Shown here piece after piece: positions 52,715-61,202 of a DNA stretch of 64,000 nt. Both the position numbers and the translations under genes were made by a program. The notes below the pieces were generated by a model. It saw only the letters and a list, made by a program, of their open reading frames with translations. It searched no databases and had not been told where the DNA came from. The stretch is taken from assembly GCF_900129375.1 (NCBI RefSeq), contig NZ_FQVN01000001.1, positions 496,001 through 560,000 of the forward strand, read 5' to 3'. This DNA comes from Streptoalloteichus hindustanus (GTDB taxonomy: Bacteria; Actinomycetota; Actinomycetes; Mycobacteriales; Pseudonocardiaceae). The first letter of the stretch is position 1; every line of letters begins with the position of its first letter.

Positions 52715-53049
52715 CATATTGCCAGCTCGACGGCGTCGCGCACACCCCCTCCGGACCACACCCCGGGGTGAACACGGAGCCCGTGCGAGGACGGAAACCC
52801 GGTCGTGCCAACCTGTTCCCGCGCGAGCGGATCACCACCCGCGGTCCCGCCCCAGCACGGCCCCACCGTCCCCGAGACGTCTCCCCGGTCCTCCCTGACA
52901 CCCCGCGCCGGCCGGCACCGAACCCGGCGGCGCGACGCGGACCGGGCGGCGCCACCCGGACGTGGGCTGTCGTGTTGATCTGCTTGTCCGGGGCCCGGGG
53001 TGGTGGTGGGCTGGCCGGAGCACGTCGTGTCGCCCGAACCGGGGGTGTG

Positions 53050-54015
53050 ATGATCGAGGCTGTCGGGTTGACGAAGCGCTACGGACGCACCGTGGCGGTG
53101 AACGAGCTGTCGTTCACCGTGAAACCGGGGCGGGTGACGGGTTTCCTCGGCCCCAACGGGGCCGGCAAGTCCACCACCATGCGCATGATCCTGGGCCTGG
53201 ACCGGCCGACCGCCGGGGACGTGCTCGTCGACGGCAGGCACTACCGGGACCTGCCCCGGCCGTTGCGCCACATCGGCGCGTTGCTGGACGCGAAGTGGGT
53301 GCACCCCAACCGGACCGCGCGCGCCCACCTGCGGTGGCTGGCGAAGTCCAACAACCTGCCCCGGCAGCGGGTGGACGAGGTGCTCGAGCTCGTCGGGCTG
53401 GGCAGCGTGGCGCACCGCAACGCGGGCGCGTTCTCCCTCGGCATGGCGCAACGGCTCGGCATCGCCGCCGCGCTGTTGGGCGACCCGCAGATTCTGCTCT
53501 TCGACGAGCCGGTCAACGGCCTCGACCCCGAGGGCATCCACTGGATCCGCCAGCTCATGAAGCGGCTGGCCGCCGAGGGCCGCACCGTCTTCGTCTCCAG
53601 CCACCTGCTGTCGGAGATGGCGCAGACCGCCGACGAGCTGGTGGTGATCGGTCGCGGCCGGCTGATCGACCAGTCCAGCACGGCGCGGTTCGTGGAACGC
53701 GCCAGCGGCACGGCCGTCCGGGTGCGCAGCCCCCAGCTCGAACGCCTGCGCACGGCGCTGGCCAGCACCTCGGGCGCGGGCGTGCGGGCCGAGGACGGGG
53801 CGCTCGTCGTGACCGGGCTGACCAGCGACCAGGTCGGCGAGGTCGCCGCCGCGCAGGGCGTGGTGCTGCACGAGCTGTCCCCCCAGCGGGGGTCCCTGGA
53901 GGAGGCGTTCATCCGGATGACCAGCGGGGCGGTCGAGTACCACGCCGAGGAGAGCGGCGAGCACCTGCACCTGCGCGGCGCGCGGGGGGCCGAGGGGACG
54001 GAGGGGACCCGGTGA
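53050..54015 (+). CDS. ABC transporter ATP-binding protein (module 1), 321 aa
   Basis: Walker A GFLGPNGAGKSTTMRMILGL, signature FSLGMAQRLGIAAALLG, Walker B ILLFDEPVNGLDPEGI, switch His in VFVSSHLLSEMAQ. It is of the BcrA/DrrA-like type with a C-terminal ~100-residue regulatory extension (QGVVLHELSPQRGSLEEAF). It pairs with the permease that overlaps its stop (GTGA). Very similar to the ATPase at 55043, so the two modules are probably a tandem duplication. The substrate is unknown; an export role (antibiotic or lipid) is typical. Confidence 0.92.
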   Translation: MIEAVGLTKRYGRTVAVNELSFTVKPGRVTGFLGPNGAGKSTTMRMILGLDRPTAGDVLVDGRHYRDLPRPLRHIGALLDAKWVHPNRTARAHLRWLAKSNNLPRQRVDEVLELVGLGSVAHRNAGAFSLGMAQRLGIAAALLGDPQILLFDEPVNGLDPEGIHWIRQLMKRLAAEGRTVFVSSHLLSEMAQTADELVVIGRGRLIDQSSTARFVERASGTAVRVRSPQLERLRTALASTSGAGVRAEDGALVVTGLTSDQVGEVAAAQGVVLHELSPQRGSLEEAFIRMTSGAVEYHAEESGEHLHLRGARGAEGTEGTR

Positions 54016-54761
54016 ACCTGCTGGCGGTCGAGCGGATCAAGTTCTTCTCCACCCGGTCCCCGTGGTGGACCGCGGTGACGGCGTTGGCGCTGATGCTCGG
54101 GATGAGCGCGTTGTTCGCCTCGGTGCTCGAACCCGACCAGCTCGCGGTGCCCGCCACCCAGGCCGGGTACGACCTCGCGCTGGTGGTGGTCATGGTGATG
54201 GCGACCCTGGCGATCACCACCGAGTACCGGTTCAACACCATCAAGGTCGCCTTCCAGGCCGAACCCCGGCGCACGCGGGTGCTGCTGGCCAAGACCGCCA
54301 TGGTCGCGCTCGTGGCCGGCGTGCTCGGCGAGGTCGCGGCCTTCGGGTCGTGGGCGCTGGCGAAGGTGATCAGGCCGGCCGCGGACCTGTCGATCGACAG
54401 CGGGACCGAGTGGCGGCAGGTCGCCGGGGTCGGCCTGGTGTGGGCGCTGGGCGCGGTGCTGGCCGTGGCGGTGGGCGCCCTGCTGCGCCAGACCGCCGGC
54501 GCGGTGACGCTCCTGCTGGTCTACGCGCTGCTCGTGGAGAACCTGGTCGGGTTGATCCCCGAGGTCGGCCCGGACGTCCAGCGCTGGCTGCCGTTCACCC
54601 ACGCCAACCACTTCGTCCGGGGGACCGGCGGCCAGCCCGCCGGGGCCGAGGTGGCGTCGGCGCCGCCGTTCGGCCCGTGGGGCTCGCTCGCCTACTTCGC
54701 CGGGATCGTCCTGGCGGTCCTCGTCATCGCCCTCGTGACGGCGAACCGCCGCGACGCCTGA
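54012..54761 (+). CDS. ABC transporter permease (module 1), 249 aa
   Basis: Six hydrophobic segments of the ABC-2 type. It starts NLLAVERIKFFSTRSPWWT, with LALVVVMVMATLAITTEYRF, TAMVALVAGVLGEVAAFGSW and VTLLLVYALLVENLVGLIPE. The motif AITTEYRFNTIK is shared with the second permease. GTG at 54012, overlapping the ATPase stop by 4 bases. It forms the membrane channel of the module. Confidence 0.88.
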   Translation: MNLLAVERIKFFSTRSPWWTAVTALALMLGMSALFASVLEPDQLAVPATQAGYDLALVVVMVMATLAITTEYRFNTIKVAFQAEPRRTRVLLAKTAMVALVAGVLGEVAAFGSWALAKVIRPAADLSIDSGTEWRQVAGVGLVWALGAVLAVAVGALLRQTAGAVTLLLVYALLVENLVGLIPEVGPDVQRWLPFTHANHFVRGTGGQPAGAEVASAPPFGPWGSLAYFAGIVLAVLVIALVTANRRDA

Positions 54762-54900
54762 GCCGACCACGTCGAACACCCCCGGACTGGGGTTCTCCCC
54801 ACCCCGGTGGCCGGGTTCTCCGCAGTGCCCGCTCTGGGGTCTCGCCCATCCCGTCAGCCCGTGGGATGAGGGACGGTACGACCGCAAGCCGACCAGAAGT

Positions 54901-54917
54901 GTCGACCCCAGGTCGAC
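54901..54917. promoter_or_regulatory. Inverted repeat between the two ABC modules
   Basis: GTCGACC-CCA-GGTCGAC, perfect 7-bp arms, 126 bp upstream of the second ATPase. Possible operator; no regulator can be named. Confidence 0.4.
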
Positions 54918-55042
54918 GCGGCCCACCCCGTTCACCCGGCAGGGTTGGTGTCGCGCCGGTCGGGTGGACCGGCGGGGGGACGTCCCAGTCGGGCCCCTGC
55001 GGGGACCACGGGGCAGACCACGGGGCAAGGGGGAGCGGAGCA

Positions 55043-56014
55043 ATGATCGAGGCTGTCGGCCTCACCAAGCGCTACGGCCGCACGGTCGCGGTGGACAACC
55101 TCTCGTTCACCGTGAAACCGGGGCGGGTGACGGGTTTCCTCGGCCCCAACGGGGCGGGCAAGTCCACCACCATGCGCATGATCCTGGGCCTGGACCGGCC
55201 CGACGCCGGCCGGGTGCTGATCGACGGCCGGCCCTACCGCGAGCTCGACCGTCCACTTCGGACGGTTGGCGCGCTGCTGGACGCGAAGTGGGTGCACCCC
55301 AACCGATCCGCGCGCGCCCACCTGCAGTGGCTGGCGAAGTCCAACGCGCTGCCGGCGCGCCGGGTCGACGAGGTGCTGGAGCTGGTCGGCCTGTCCGGGG
55401 TCGCCGGGCGCCGCGCCGGCGGGTTCTCGCTGGGCATGGCCCAGCGGCTGGGCATCGCCGCCGCGCTGCTGGGCGACCCGGAGATCCTGCTCTTCGACGA
55501 GCCGGTCAACGGCCTCGACCCCGAGGGCATCCTCTGGATCAGGCAGTTCATGCGGCGGCTGGCCGCCGAGGGCCGCACCGTCTTCGTCTCCAGCCACCTG
55601 CTGTCGGAGATGGCGCTGACCGCCGAGGACCTCGTCGTGGTGGGCCGCGGCCGGCTGATCGCCCAGTGCAGCACCGCCGAGTTCGTCGACAATGCCAGCG
55701 AGTCGAGCGTGCGCGTGCGCAGCCCGCAGCTCGACCGGCTGCGGACCGCGTTGCTGCACAAGGGTTTCACCGTGCACACCGAGCCGACGGCTGAGGGCAA
55801 CGCCCTGGTCGTCAGCGCCGCGACCAGCGACCAGGTGGGCGAGATCGCCGCCGCGCAGGGCGTGGTGCTGCACGAGCTGTCCCCGCAGCGCGGCTCGCTG
55901 GAGGAGGCGTTCATGCAGCTCACCAGCGACTCCGTGCAGTACCGCACCGACGTGTCCCCGGTGGCCGGGGACGGCGCCGCCCAGAACGACCGCCTCGTCC
56001 CGGCCGGGAAGTGA
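55043..56014 (+). CDS. ABC transporter ATP-binding protein (module 2), 323 aa
   Basis: Same architecture as module 1: IEAVGLTKRYGRTVAVDNLS, GFLGPNGAGKSTTMRMILGL, FSLGMAQRLGIAAALLG, ILLFDEPVNGLDPEGI. Long stretches of identical amino acids and DNA link it to the ATPase at 53050, while the C-terminal ~90 residues diverge (HKGFTVHTEPTAEGNALVVS). ATG at 55043 after GGGGGAGCGGAG. The permease follows 4 bp after its stop. Confidence 0.92.
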   Translation: MIEAVGLTKRYGRTVAVDNLSFTVKPGRVTGFLGPNGAGKSTTMRMILGLDRPDAGRVLIDGRPYRELDRPLRTVGALLDAKWVHPNRSARAHLQWLAKSNALPARRVDEVLELVGLSGVAGRRAGGFSLGMAQRLGIAAALLGDPEILLFDEPVNGLDPEGILWIRQFMRRLAAEGRTVFVSSHLLSEMALTAEDLVVVGRGRLIAQCSTAEFVDNASESSVRVRSPQLDRLRTALLHKGFTVHTEPTAEGNALVVSAATSDQVGEIAAAQGVVLHELSPQRGSLEEAFMQLTSDSVQYRTDVSPVAGDGAAQNDRLVPAGK

Positions 56015-56018
56015 ACCG

Positions 56019-56774
56019 ATGAGCCTGCTCGCCGTCGAACGCATCAAACTGCTCTCCACCCGCTCGCCGTGGTGGTGCGCCCTGGTCGCCCTGGCGCTGA
56101 CCACCGGCTTCGCCGCGCTGGTCTCCGCGACCCTGTCCGACGCCTCCGGGCTGACGGTGGCGCTGACCCAGACCGGCTCGAACTTCGGGCTGATGGTGGT
56201 CATGGTGATGGCCGCGTTGGCGATCACCACGGAGTACCGGTTCGGGACCATCCGGTCCACCTTCCAGGCGGTGCCCAACCGCTCCCTGGTGCTGCTGACC
56301 AAGACCACCGTGGTCGCGCTGCTCGCCGGCGTGATCGGCGAGCTGGCCGCGTTCGGCTCGTGGGGCGTGGCGAAGCTGGTCCAGCCCGCGTCCGACCTGG
56401 GCCTGGACAGCGCCGCCGAGTGGCGGCAGGTCGCGGGCACCGGCCTGATCTACGCGTTGGCCGCGGTGGTCGCCGTCGCCGTCGGCACGCTGGTCCGGCA
56501 CTCGGCGGGAGCGATCACACTCGTGCTGATCTGGTCCCTGCTGGTCGAGAAGATGGTCATGCTGATCCCGAAGGTCGGCGGCGACATCTACCGGTGGATG
56601 CCGTTCAACATGGCCGGCCACTTCCAGTCCTCGGGCCTGTCGTCCGGGGGCGACGGGACGAACCCGGCGGGGGACATGCCGCTGGGCCCGTGGGCGTCGC
56701 TGGGCTACTTCGCGGCCTTCGCCGCGGTGGTGATGACTGTCGCGCTCGTGGTGACCCACCGCCGCGACGTGTGA
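56019..56774 (+). CDS. ABC transporter permease (module 2), 251 aa
   Basis: Paralogue of the module 1 permease: SLLAVERIKLLSTRSPWWCA, FGLMVVMVMAALAITTEYRF, TTVVALLAGVIGELAAFGSW. Six hydrophobic segments. It ends with VALVVTHRRDV, matching VTANRRDA in module 1. ATG at 56019. A strong hairpin follows. The duplicated modules may have different substrates or form mixed complexes. Confidence 0.88.
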   Translation: MSLLAVERIKLLSTRSPWWCALVALALTTGFAALVSATLSDASGLTVALTQTGSNFGLMVVMVMAALAITTEYRFGTIRSTFQAVPNRSLVLLTKTTVVALLAGVIGELAAFGSWGVAKLVQPASDLGLDSAAEWRQVAGTGLIYALAAVVAVAVGTLVRHSAGAITLVLIWSLLVEKMVMLIPKVGGDIYRWMPFNMAGHFQSSGLSSGGDGTNPAGDMPLGPWASLGYFAAFAAVVMTVALVVTHRRDV

Positions 56775-56827
56775 CACCAGGACGATTCGACGAGCGGAAA
56801 ACGGGGCCGCTGTCGGGTCGGGGGAAG

Positions 56828-56864
56828 GGAGCCCGGGTCACCTTCGGGGGGTGACCCGGGCTCC
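56828..56864 (+). terminator. Strong hairpin terminator after ABC module 2
   Basis: 15-bp perfect stem GGAGCCCGGGTCACC (56828-56842) with GGTGACCCGGGCTCC (56850-56864). Confidence 0.85.
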
Positions 56865-56903
56865 GGCACTTCCGGAGTCCGGTGCTCCCGGAGTCCGGTG
56901 CTC

Positions 56904-56983
56904 CCGTACTTCCGTACTTCCGTAGTTCCGTACTTCCGTAGTTCCGTACTTCCGTAGTTCCGTACTTCCGTACTTCCGTACTT
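56904..56983. repeat. 8-bp tandem repeat (VNTR), ten units
   Basis: CCGTACTT or CCGTAGTT repeated ten times without interruption. Units 3, 5 and 7 are the G variant and the rest the C variant. It is flanked on the left by an older ~16-bp repeat (GGAGTCCGGTGCTCCC-like, three units from 56873). Noncoding, between the ABC terminator and the subtilase stop. Confidence 0.92.
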
Positions 56984-57039
56984 ACGGAGTCCGGCGCTCC
57001 CGGAGCGACAGGTCCGCGCCGGACGAGCGGGGGCGCGGG

Positions 57040-58368
57040 TCAGGACCCCACCGCGGGCGAGTGGTCGGGACACCGGCACCGCACGGTGGCGGAGGCGTCG
57101 GCCGCCGGGCGGTCCACCCACGACTCCCCGAACTCCTCCTTCTCCGGCACCGCGGCCGAACCGGGCGAGGAGCACGCGGGCGCCACGGCCGGCGCGACCG
57201 CGGCCGCGGCCCGGCGCCGGCTCGCGACCCCGCGCCACAGCGCGGCCAGCGCCAGGAGCGGGCCGAGCACGAGGATCGCCGCCACCGCGACCAGGGGCAG
57301 GCGCACCGGGCCGACGCCGACCTCGCGCCACCAGGAGCCGCCTCCCGCGCCGCCGGCGAACAGGGCGGCGTCGCCGTCGGCGGGCAGCAGCGGGTTCTCC
57401 GCGACGGCCGGCACGTCGGCGGTGACGGCGGCGACCGGGTTCACCACGCCGAAGCCGGTCTGCTCGTCCCGGCCCGGCGACCCGACGTCCCTGGCGGTGC
57501 GCACGAGCCGGTTGACCACGTTGGCCGCGCTGAGCCCGGGGTGGGCGGACCGGACGAGCGCCGCCACGCCCGAGACGATGGCGGCCGCCGAGCTGGTGCC
57601 GCTGGTCAGCGCGTAGCCGCTGGCGAACACCGAGGTGGGCGCGGTGCTGATGACCTCGGCGGCGGGCGCGGCCAGCACCACCTCCGGGCCGCGCGCGGAG
57701 CCGGACCACGGCTGGCCGGACCGGTCGAGACCGGCGACGGTGAGCACGCCGGGGATGTTGCCGGGCTGGGTGACCCGCTGGCCGGTGCGCTCGGCGTTGC
57801 CGGCCGCGGCCACCACAACCACGTCCTTGTCCAGCGCGTACCGCACGGCGGCGACCACCTCCGGGGACGGCTCGCCCTCGCCGCCGACCGACAGGTTGAT
57901 CACGGAGGCGCGGTGGTCGGCCGCCCAGCGGATGGCGTCGGAGAGCCGGTGCACGCCGTACTTCCGCTCGCTGCCGAGCGCGACGGGGAGCACCTTCGCG
58001 GCGGGCGCGACCCCGAGCAGCAGGTCGGGTCGGCCGCCCCTGCCGACGATGAGGCCGGCCATCGCGGTGCCGTGCCCCTCGGCGCCGCGGTCGTGCCGCC
58101 CGTCGTCGCCCTCGGAGTCGCCGAACCCGGTGCCCGGCAGGACCCGGTCGGCGAGCGCGGGGTGACCGGCGTCGACCCCGGAGTCGACCACCGCGACGAC
58201 GACGCCCTCTCCCCGTGCTCGGGTCTGGGCGGCCGGGACGTCGAGGGTGTCGAGGTGCCACTGCCGTTCCCGGATCGTCTCGCCGGCCGCCGCGGGTCCG
58301 GCCAGCAGGGAGACCAGGGCGACGACGAGTACCGACAGGAGCAGGCGGCCTGGCAACGGCGACCACAT
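57040..58368 (-). CDS. Membrane-anchored subtilase, mycosin-like, 442 aa
   Basis: ATG at 58368. Signal peptide (LLLSVLVVALVSLLAGPAAA), then the S8 catalytic domain with Asp62 in VVAVVDSGVDAGHP, His99 in GAEGHGTAMAG and Ser259 in LTSGTSSAAA. One C-terminal TM helix (LPLVAVAAILVLGPLLALAA) and a cytoplasmic tail complete the mycosin (MycP) layout. Mycosins normally work with ESX type VII secretion, but no ESX gene is in the window. The tail is Ala/Pro-rich and ends with two Cys. Confidence 0.88.
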   Translation of the reverse strand: MWSPLPGRLLLSVLVVALVSLLAGPAAAGETIRERQWHLDTLDVPAAQTRARGEGVVVAVVDSGVDAGHPALADRVLPGTGFGDSEGDDGRHDRGAEGHGTAMAGLIVGRGGRPDLLLGVAPAAKVLPVALGSERKYGVHRLSDAIRWAADHRASVINLSVGGEGEPSPEVVAAVRYALDKDVVVVAAAGNAERTGQRVTQPGNIPGVLTVAGLDRSGQPWSGSARGPEVVLAAPAAEVISTAPTSVFASGYALTSGTSSAAAIVSGVAALVRSAHPGLSAANVVNRLVRTARDVGSPGRDEQTGFGVVNPVAAVTADVPAVAENPLLPADGDAALFAGGAGGGSWWREVGVGPVRLPLVAVAAILVLGPLLALAALWRGVASRRRAAAAVAPAVAPACSSPGSAAVPEKEEFGESWVDRPAADASATVRCRCPDHSPAVGS

Positions 58369-58497
58369 GGGCGACCCGATATCCCTCAGAAGAGTGACGT
58401 TCGGGCGATCGTAGTGCCTGCGCGCCACCCGGAGGGCGGATTCGCCGGACCGGTTCCCGCCGGTTGGCGGAGCGGGTCGGCGTGGGGCGGCGTGGCC

Positions 58498-58998
58498 TCA
58501 GATGTTGGGCCGGACCACGAGGACCGGGCAGCGGGCGTGCCGGACGCACTGGTCGGCGACCGACCCCAGAACCAGCCCGGCGAACCCGCCGCGCCCGCGG
58601 TGGCCGACGACCAGCAGGGCGGCGTGCGTCGAGGCCGCGATCAGGCCCTGGGGGGACGGCGAGTGGATGGCGTGCACCCGGACCGCGACGCCGGGCGCGG
58701 GGCCGAGGTGCTCGGTGACCAGCTCCTCGGTCTGCTGTCCCACGTAGTCGGAGTACTCGCGCAGGCTGGGCACGGCGCCCGGCGGGCAGTCGGGCGGGCG
58801 CGGGGCGGTGCGCAGCGTCCACGCCCGCACCACGTGCAGCACGCACCCGCGCAGGCGCGCCTCCTCCGCGGCCGCGCGCAGGGCCCGCAGCGACGACGCC
58901 GAGCCGTCCACTCCCACCACGACGCCGTCCGGGACGTCGGCCCGTTCCAGGACGTGCTCGCCCACCTCGTCCACGTGTTCCACGGAACCGCGCCCCAT
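58498..58998 (-). CDS. Universal stress protein, 166 aa
   Basis: Single UspA domain: VVVGVDGSASSLRALRAAAE at the start, and the ATP-binding loop LLVVGHRGRGGFAGLVLGSV (GxxGxxG...G[S/T]) near the C-terminus, ending CPVLVVRP. It is probably an ATP-binding stress or dormancy protein in the cytoplasm. ATG at 58998; the N-terminal ~20 residues are extra relative to most family members. Confidence 0.88.
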   Translation of the reverse strand: MGRGSVEHVDEVGEHVLERADVPDGVVVGVDGSASSLRALRAAAEEARLRGCVLHVVRAWTLRTAPRPPDCPPGAVPSLREYSDYVGQQTEELVTEHLGPAPGVAVRVHAIHSPSPQGLIAASTHAALLVVGHRGRGGFAGLVLGSVADQCVRHARCPVLVVRPNI

Positions 58999-59151
58999 CC
59001 CGCTTGTCGAGCCGAAACCGCCGACCGGCCCCGGGATCTGCCCATCCGTGACCCTCGGTCACCACAAACGGGGCGTGACCTGCCCCACATCCGCATGACA
59101 CCCGCGAGATCGGGTACCTCCCTATCCCAGACACCGGTGCGCAGGGAGGTG

Positions 59152-59442
59152 GTGTTCGCGGTGTTCGCCCTCGTCCACCGCTTGGCGCGGTGGCTCAGCG
59201 ACCGGTTGCTCCGCCGCTCGGGGTCCCGCTCGCGCCTCCTAGCCAGGTTCCTGCCGACCGCGCTGACCGCCGTACTGATGGCGGTCCTGCGCCGCCTGAG
59301 CCGGCGGAGGCGGCGGGAACGGTCCCGGTACCCCGGAGCACGTCCAGAATCACGCGCAGGAACACGCACGGAAGCACACCCCGAAGCACGCACAGACGAC
59401 GTCACCCGCCGCACGCGGCGGCGGCGAGTGGGAGAGCGATGA
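59152..59442 (+). CDS. Small, highly basic protein, 96 aa
   Basis: GTG at 59152 after CAGGGAGG; an ATG at 59095 is also in frame. The N-terminal half is amphipathic (FAVFALVHRLARWLSDRLLR, LPTALTAVLMAVLRRLSRRR), the rest is Arg/Glu/Thr-rich. The strong ribosome site and the ATGA overlap with the next gene are the main support. No family recognised. Confidence 0.45.
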   Translation: MFAVFALVHRLARWLSDRLLRRSGSRSRLLARFLPTALTAVLMAVLRRLSRRRRRERSRYPGARPESRAGTRTEAHPEARTDDVTRRTRRRRVGER

Positions 59443-60101
59443 CCCGAACGATGGTGGACCTCGCGCCGAACGAAGCCGAAGTCGCGCCGCCGATCCACAC
59501 CCGGCGCCCGGTCGTGGCCCCGCGCCGGCCACCGACCCGGCTCGTGCTGGCGCGCCCCAGGGTGGAGCCGCTGCCGGAGCTGGAGTGGGCGCTGGCGACG
59601 GAGCCCGGCGTGGAGATCGTGCACGCCGGCGAGCCGGCTGAGCTGCGCCGGGCGTGGATCCACGGCGCGGACGAGCACCAGGTCGTCGCCCTCTTCCAGG
59701 AGACCGTCGGGCCCGGCGGGCAGGTGGCCGCGCCGTGGTGGCTGACAGCGCTGGCCGCGCACCGCCTGCCCTCCCGGACCGCCGGCTTCGAGTTCGAGGA
59801 CGCGGTGCACGCGCTGCTGCACGCCCGCCGCGGCTGGGTGTACGTCCCGTGGGTCTGCGAGGGCGAGGACGGGTACTGGGAGTTCGCGCCGTCCGAGCCG
59901 GACAGCCCGGCCGGCGGGCACCCCACGACGGTCACGCTCACCGCCGCCCACGACGGGTGGTTGGACGTGGCGCCGGCGGGCGAGGACGCCGTGCGGTTGC
60001 CGTTGGCCGGGGTGGCGGGGCTGGCCGAGCGGATCGACGAGATCGAGTCGTGGCGGGCCGACCTGCCCCGGCAGCGGGCGTGGACCGGGCGCGACCGCTG
60101 A
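59439..60101 (+). CDS. Hypothetical protein, 220 aa
   Basis: ATG at 59439, overlapping the upstream small gene. A disordered Pro/Arg N-terminus is followed by a folded, Trp-rich soluble domain (AAPWWLTALAAHRLP, GWVYVPWVCEGEDGYWEF, IDEIESWRADLPRQRAW). I do not recognise it. No signal peptide or membrane helix. Confidence 0.6.
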   Translation: MTRTMVDLAPNEAEVAPPIHTRRPVVAPRRPPTRLVLARPRVEPLPELEWALATEPGVEIVHAGEPAELRRAWIHGADEHQVVALFQETVGPGGQVAAPWWLTALAAHRLPSRTAGFEFEDAVHALLHARRGWVYVPWVCEGEDGYWEFAPSEPDSPAGGHPTTVTLTAAHDGWLDVAPAGEDAVRLPLAGVAGLAERIDEIESWRADLPRQRAWTGRDR

Positions 60102-60114
60102 CCCGGCCGGGCCC

Positions 60115-60438
60115 TCAGGGCAGGTTCGCCACCCTGGCCGGGGCGGGCTCGGGCCGCCTCGGCCGGACCTGGATGCGGGGGCCCGGCTCCTCCCGGCGCC
60201 GGGCGGGAGGGGCGACCGGGGCCGTCGGCCACCTCCGGCGGATCCGCTCGGTGGTGCGGTGGCACCGCCACGCGCGATAGGGACCGCGCACCACCCGCTC
60301 AAGGCGGAGCACGGCGAACCCGAGGGACACCAGGAAGAGCGGCAGCGCGCCGAGGCGCACCGCCTCTCCGACGAACGCGAGCACGTCATCACCCCGACAA
60401 CGTCGTGCCGCTACCGACCTTCTCAGGATGTCACTCAT
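60115..60438 (-). CDS. Possible small membrane protein, 107 aa
   Basis: ATG at 60438. One hydrophobic helix (GALPLFLVSLGFAVLRL) is followed by a strongly basic, Pro-rich tail. No family recognised. Composition is plausible but support is only the open frame and start. Confidence 0.4.
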   Translation of the reverse strand: MSDILRRSVAARRCRGDDVLAFVGEAVRLGALPLFLVSLGFAVLRLERVVRGPYRAWRCHRTTERIRRRWPTAPVAPPARRREEPGPRIQVRPRRPEPAPARVANLP

Positions 60439-60464
60439 TCGGGTGAGGTTGCACCACAAAGCAG

Positions 60465-61055
60465 TTACTGTTCGTCACGAGTTTGCGCGCGCAGCTCGGC
60501 GATCCGCCGCCTGGTCCGCCGCCGCGCCGCGACCAGCAGCTCGGCCAGCGCGTACACGCCGAGCGCGGCCAGGGCGCCGGCCAGGCTCGCGCCCCGGAAC
60601 GCCGGCGCCTCCACGTCCATGATCCGCTCCCCGGCGTGCGCCGCGCTCCCGGCGCCGAGCACCACCGCCAGCGTGAGCAGGTTCGGCAGCGCCAGCACCA
60701 CCGCGAGCAGGCCGAGCAGCGCGCGGGCCCGCCAGGACATCGGTCGGCGGGCGGCCAGGCTCACCACCGCCAGCGGCAGCACCGTGAACAGGAAGCCGAG
60801 GAAGAGGCCGAAGAAGGTGCCGGTGGTGAACCGCTGCCGCACCACGTCGCCGACGCGCTGCGCCCACCACCTCGGCAGGAACGTCACCAGGAACAGGTAG
60901 ACGAGCAGAACGACGACGAACGACAGGCCGCCGACGAGGAGCCAGCGCCACCACGTTCTCGGCGCCCCCGGCGCCTTCGGCGGCCTGGGACCGCCACCCG
61001 CCCGCCGGGACCGGTGCGTGCCACCCGTCGGCCCGGGCGCGGGATCCTGGCCCAT
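60465..61055 (-). CDS. Membrane protein, 196 aa
   Basis: ATG at 61055. A basic Pro/Gly-rich cytoplasmic N-terminus precedes four hydrophobic segments: WLLVGGLSFVVVLLVYLFLV, GLFLGFLFTVLPLAVVSLAA, LLGLLAVVLALPNLLTLAVV and SLAGALAALGVYALAELLVA. A basic coiled C-terminus (RRRTRRRIAELRAQTRDEQ) follows. It resembles 'permease'-annotated actinobacterial membrane proteins; function unknown. Divergent from trmB. Confidence 0.7.
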   Translation of the reverse strand: MGQDPAPGPTGGTHRSRRAGGGPRPPKAPGAPRTWWRWLLVGGLSFVVVLLVYLFLVTFLPRWWAQRVGDVVRQRFTTGTFFGLFLGFLFTVLPLAVVSLAARRPMSWRARALLGLLAVVLALPNLLTLAVVLGAGSAAHAGERIMDVEAPAFRGASLAGALAALGVYALAELLVAARRRTRRRIAELRAQTRDEQ

Positions 61056-61202
61056 GCCGCGATGCTGACACCCCGCAGGGGGTTTCGCCCGCCTCGCGCG
61101 GCTTCGGACCCGAAAGGGAACACCCACGCTGGCGCGGTGGGCCGGCGGGACGCCCCAGCCCGGTAGGCGACCGGACCAGCGGGTTTGGCAGAGTCGACGG
61201 CT

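Larger units (their letters stand above)
52669..53049. other. Intergenic region between TetR-SDR and the first ABC module
   Basis: About 380 bp without a gene. It contains the two TetR operators at its left end and presumably the promoter of the ABC pair near 52960-53045; no box could be assigned firmly. Confidence 0.5.

Noticed and set aside
56904-56983. Possible CRISPR array
   Set aside because: Units are 8 bp with no spacers and no cas genes are present; it is a simple VNTR.
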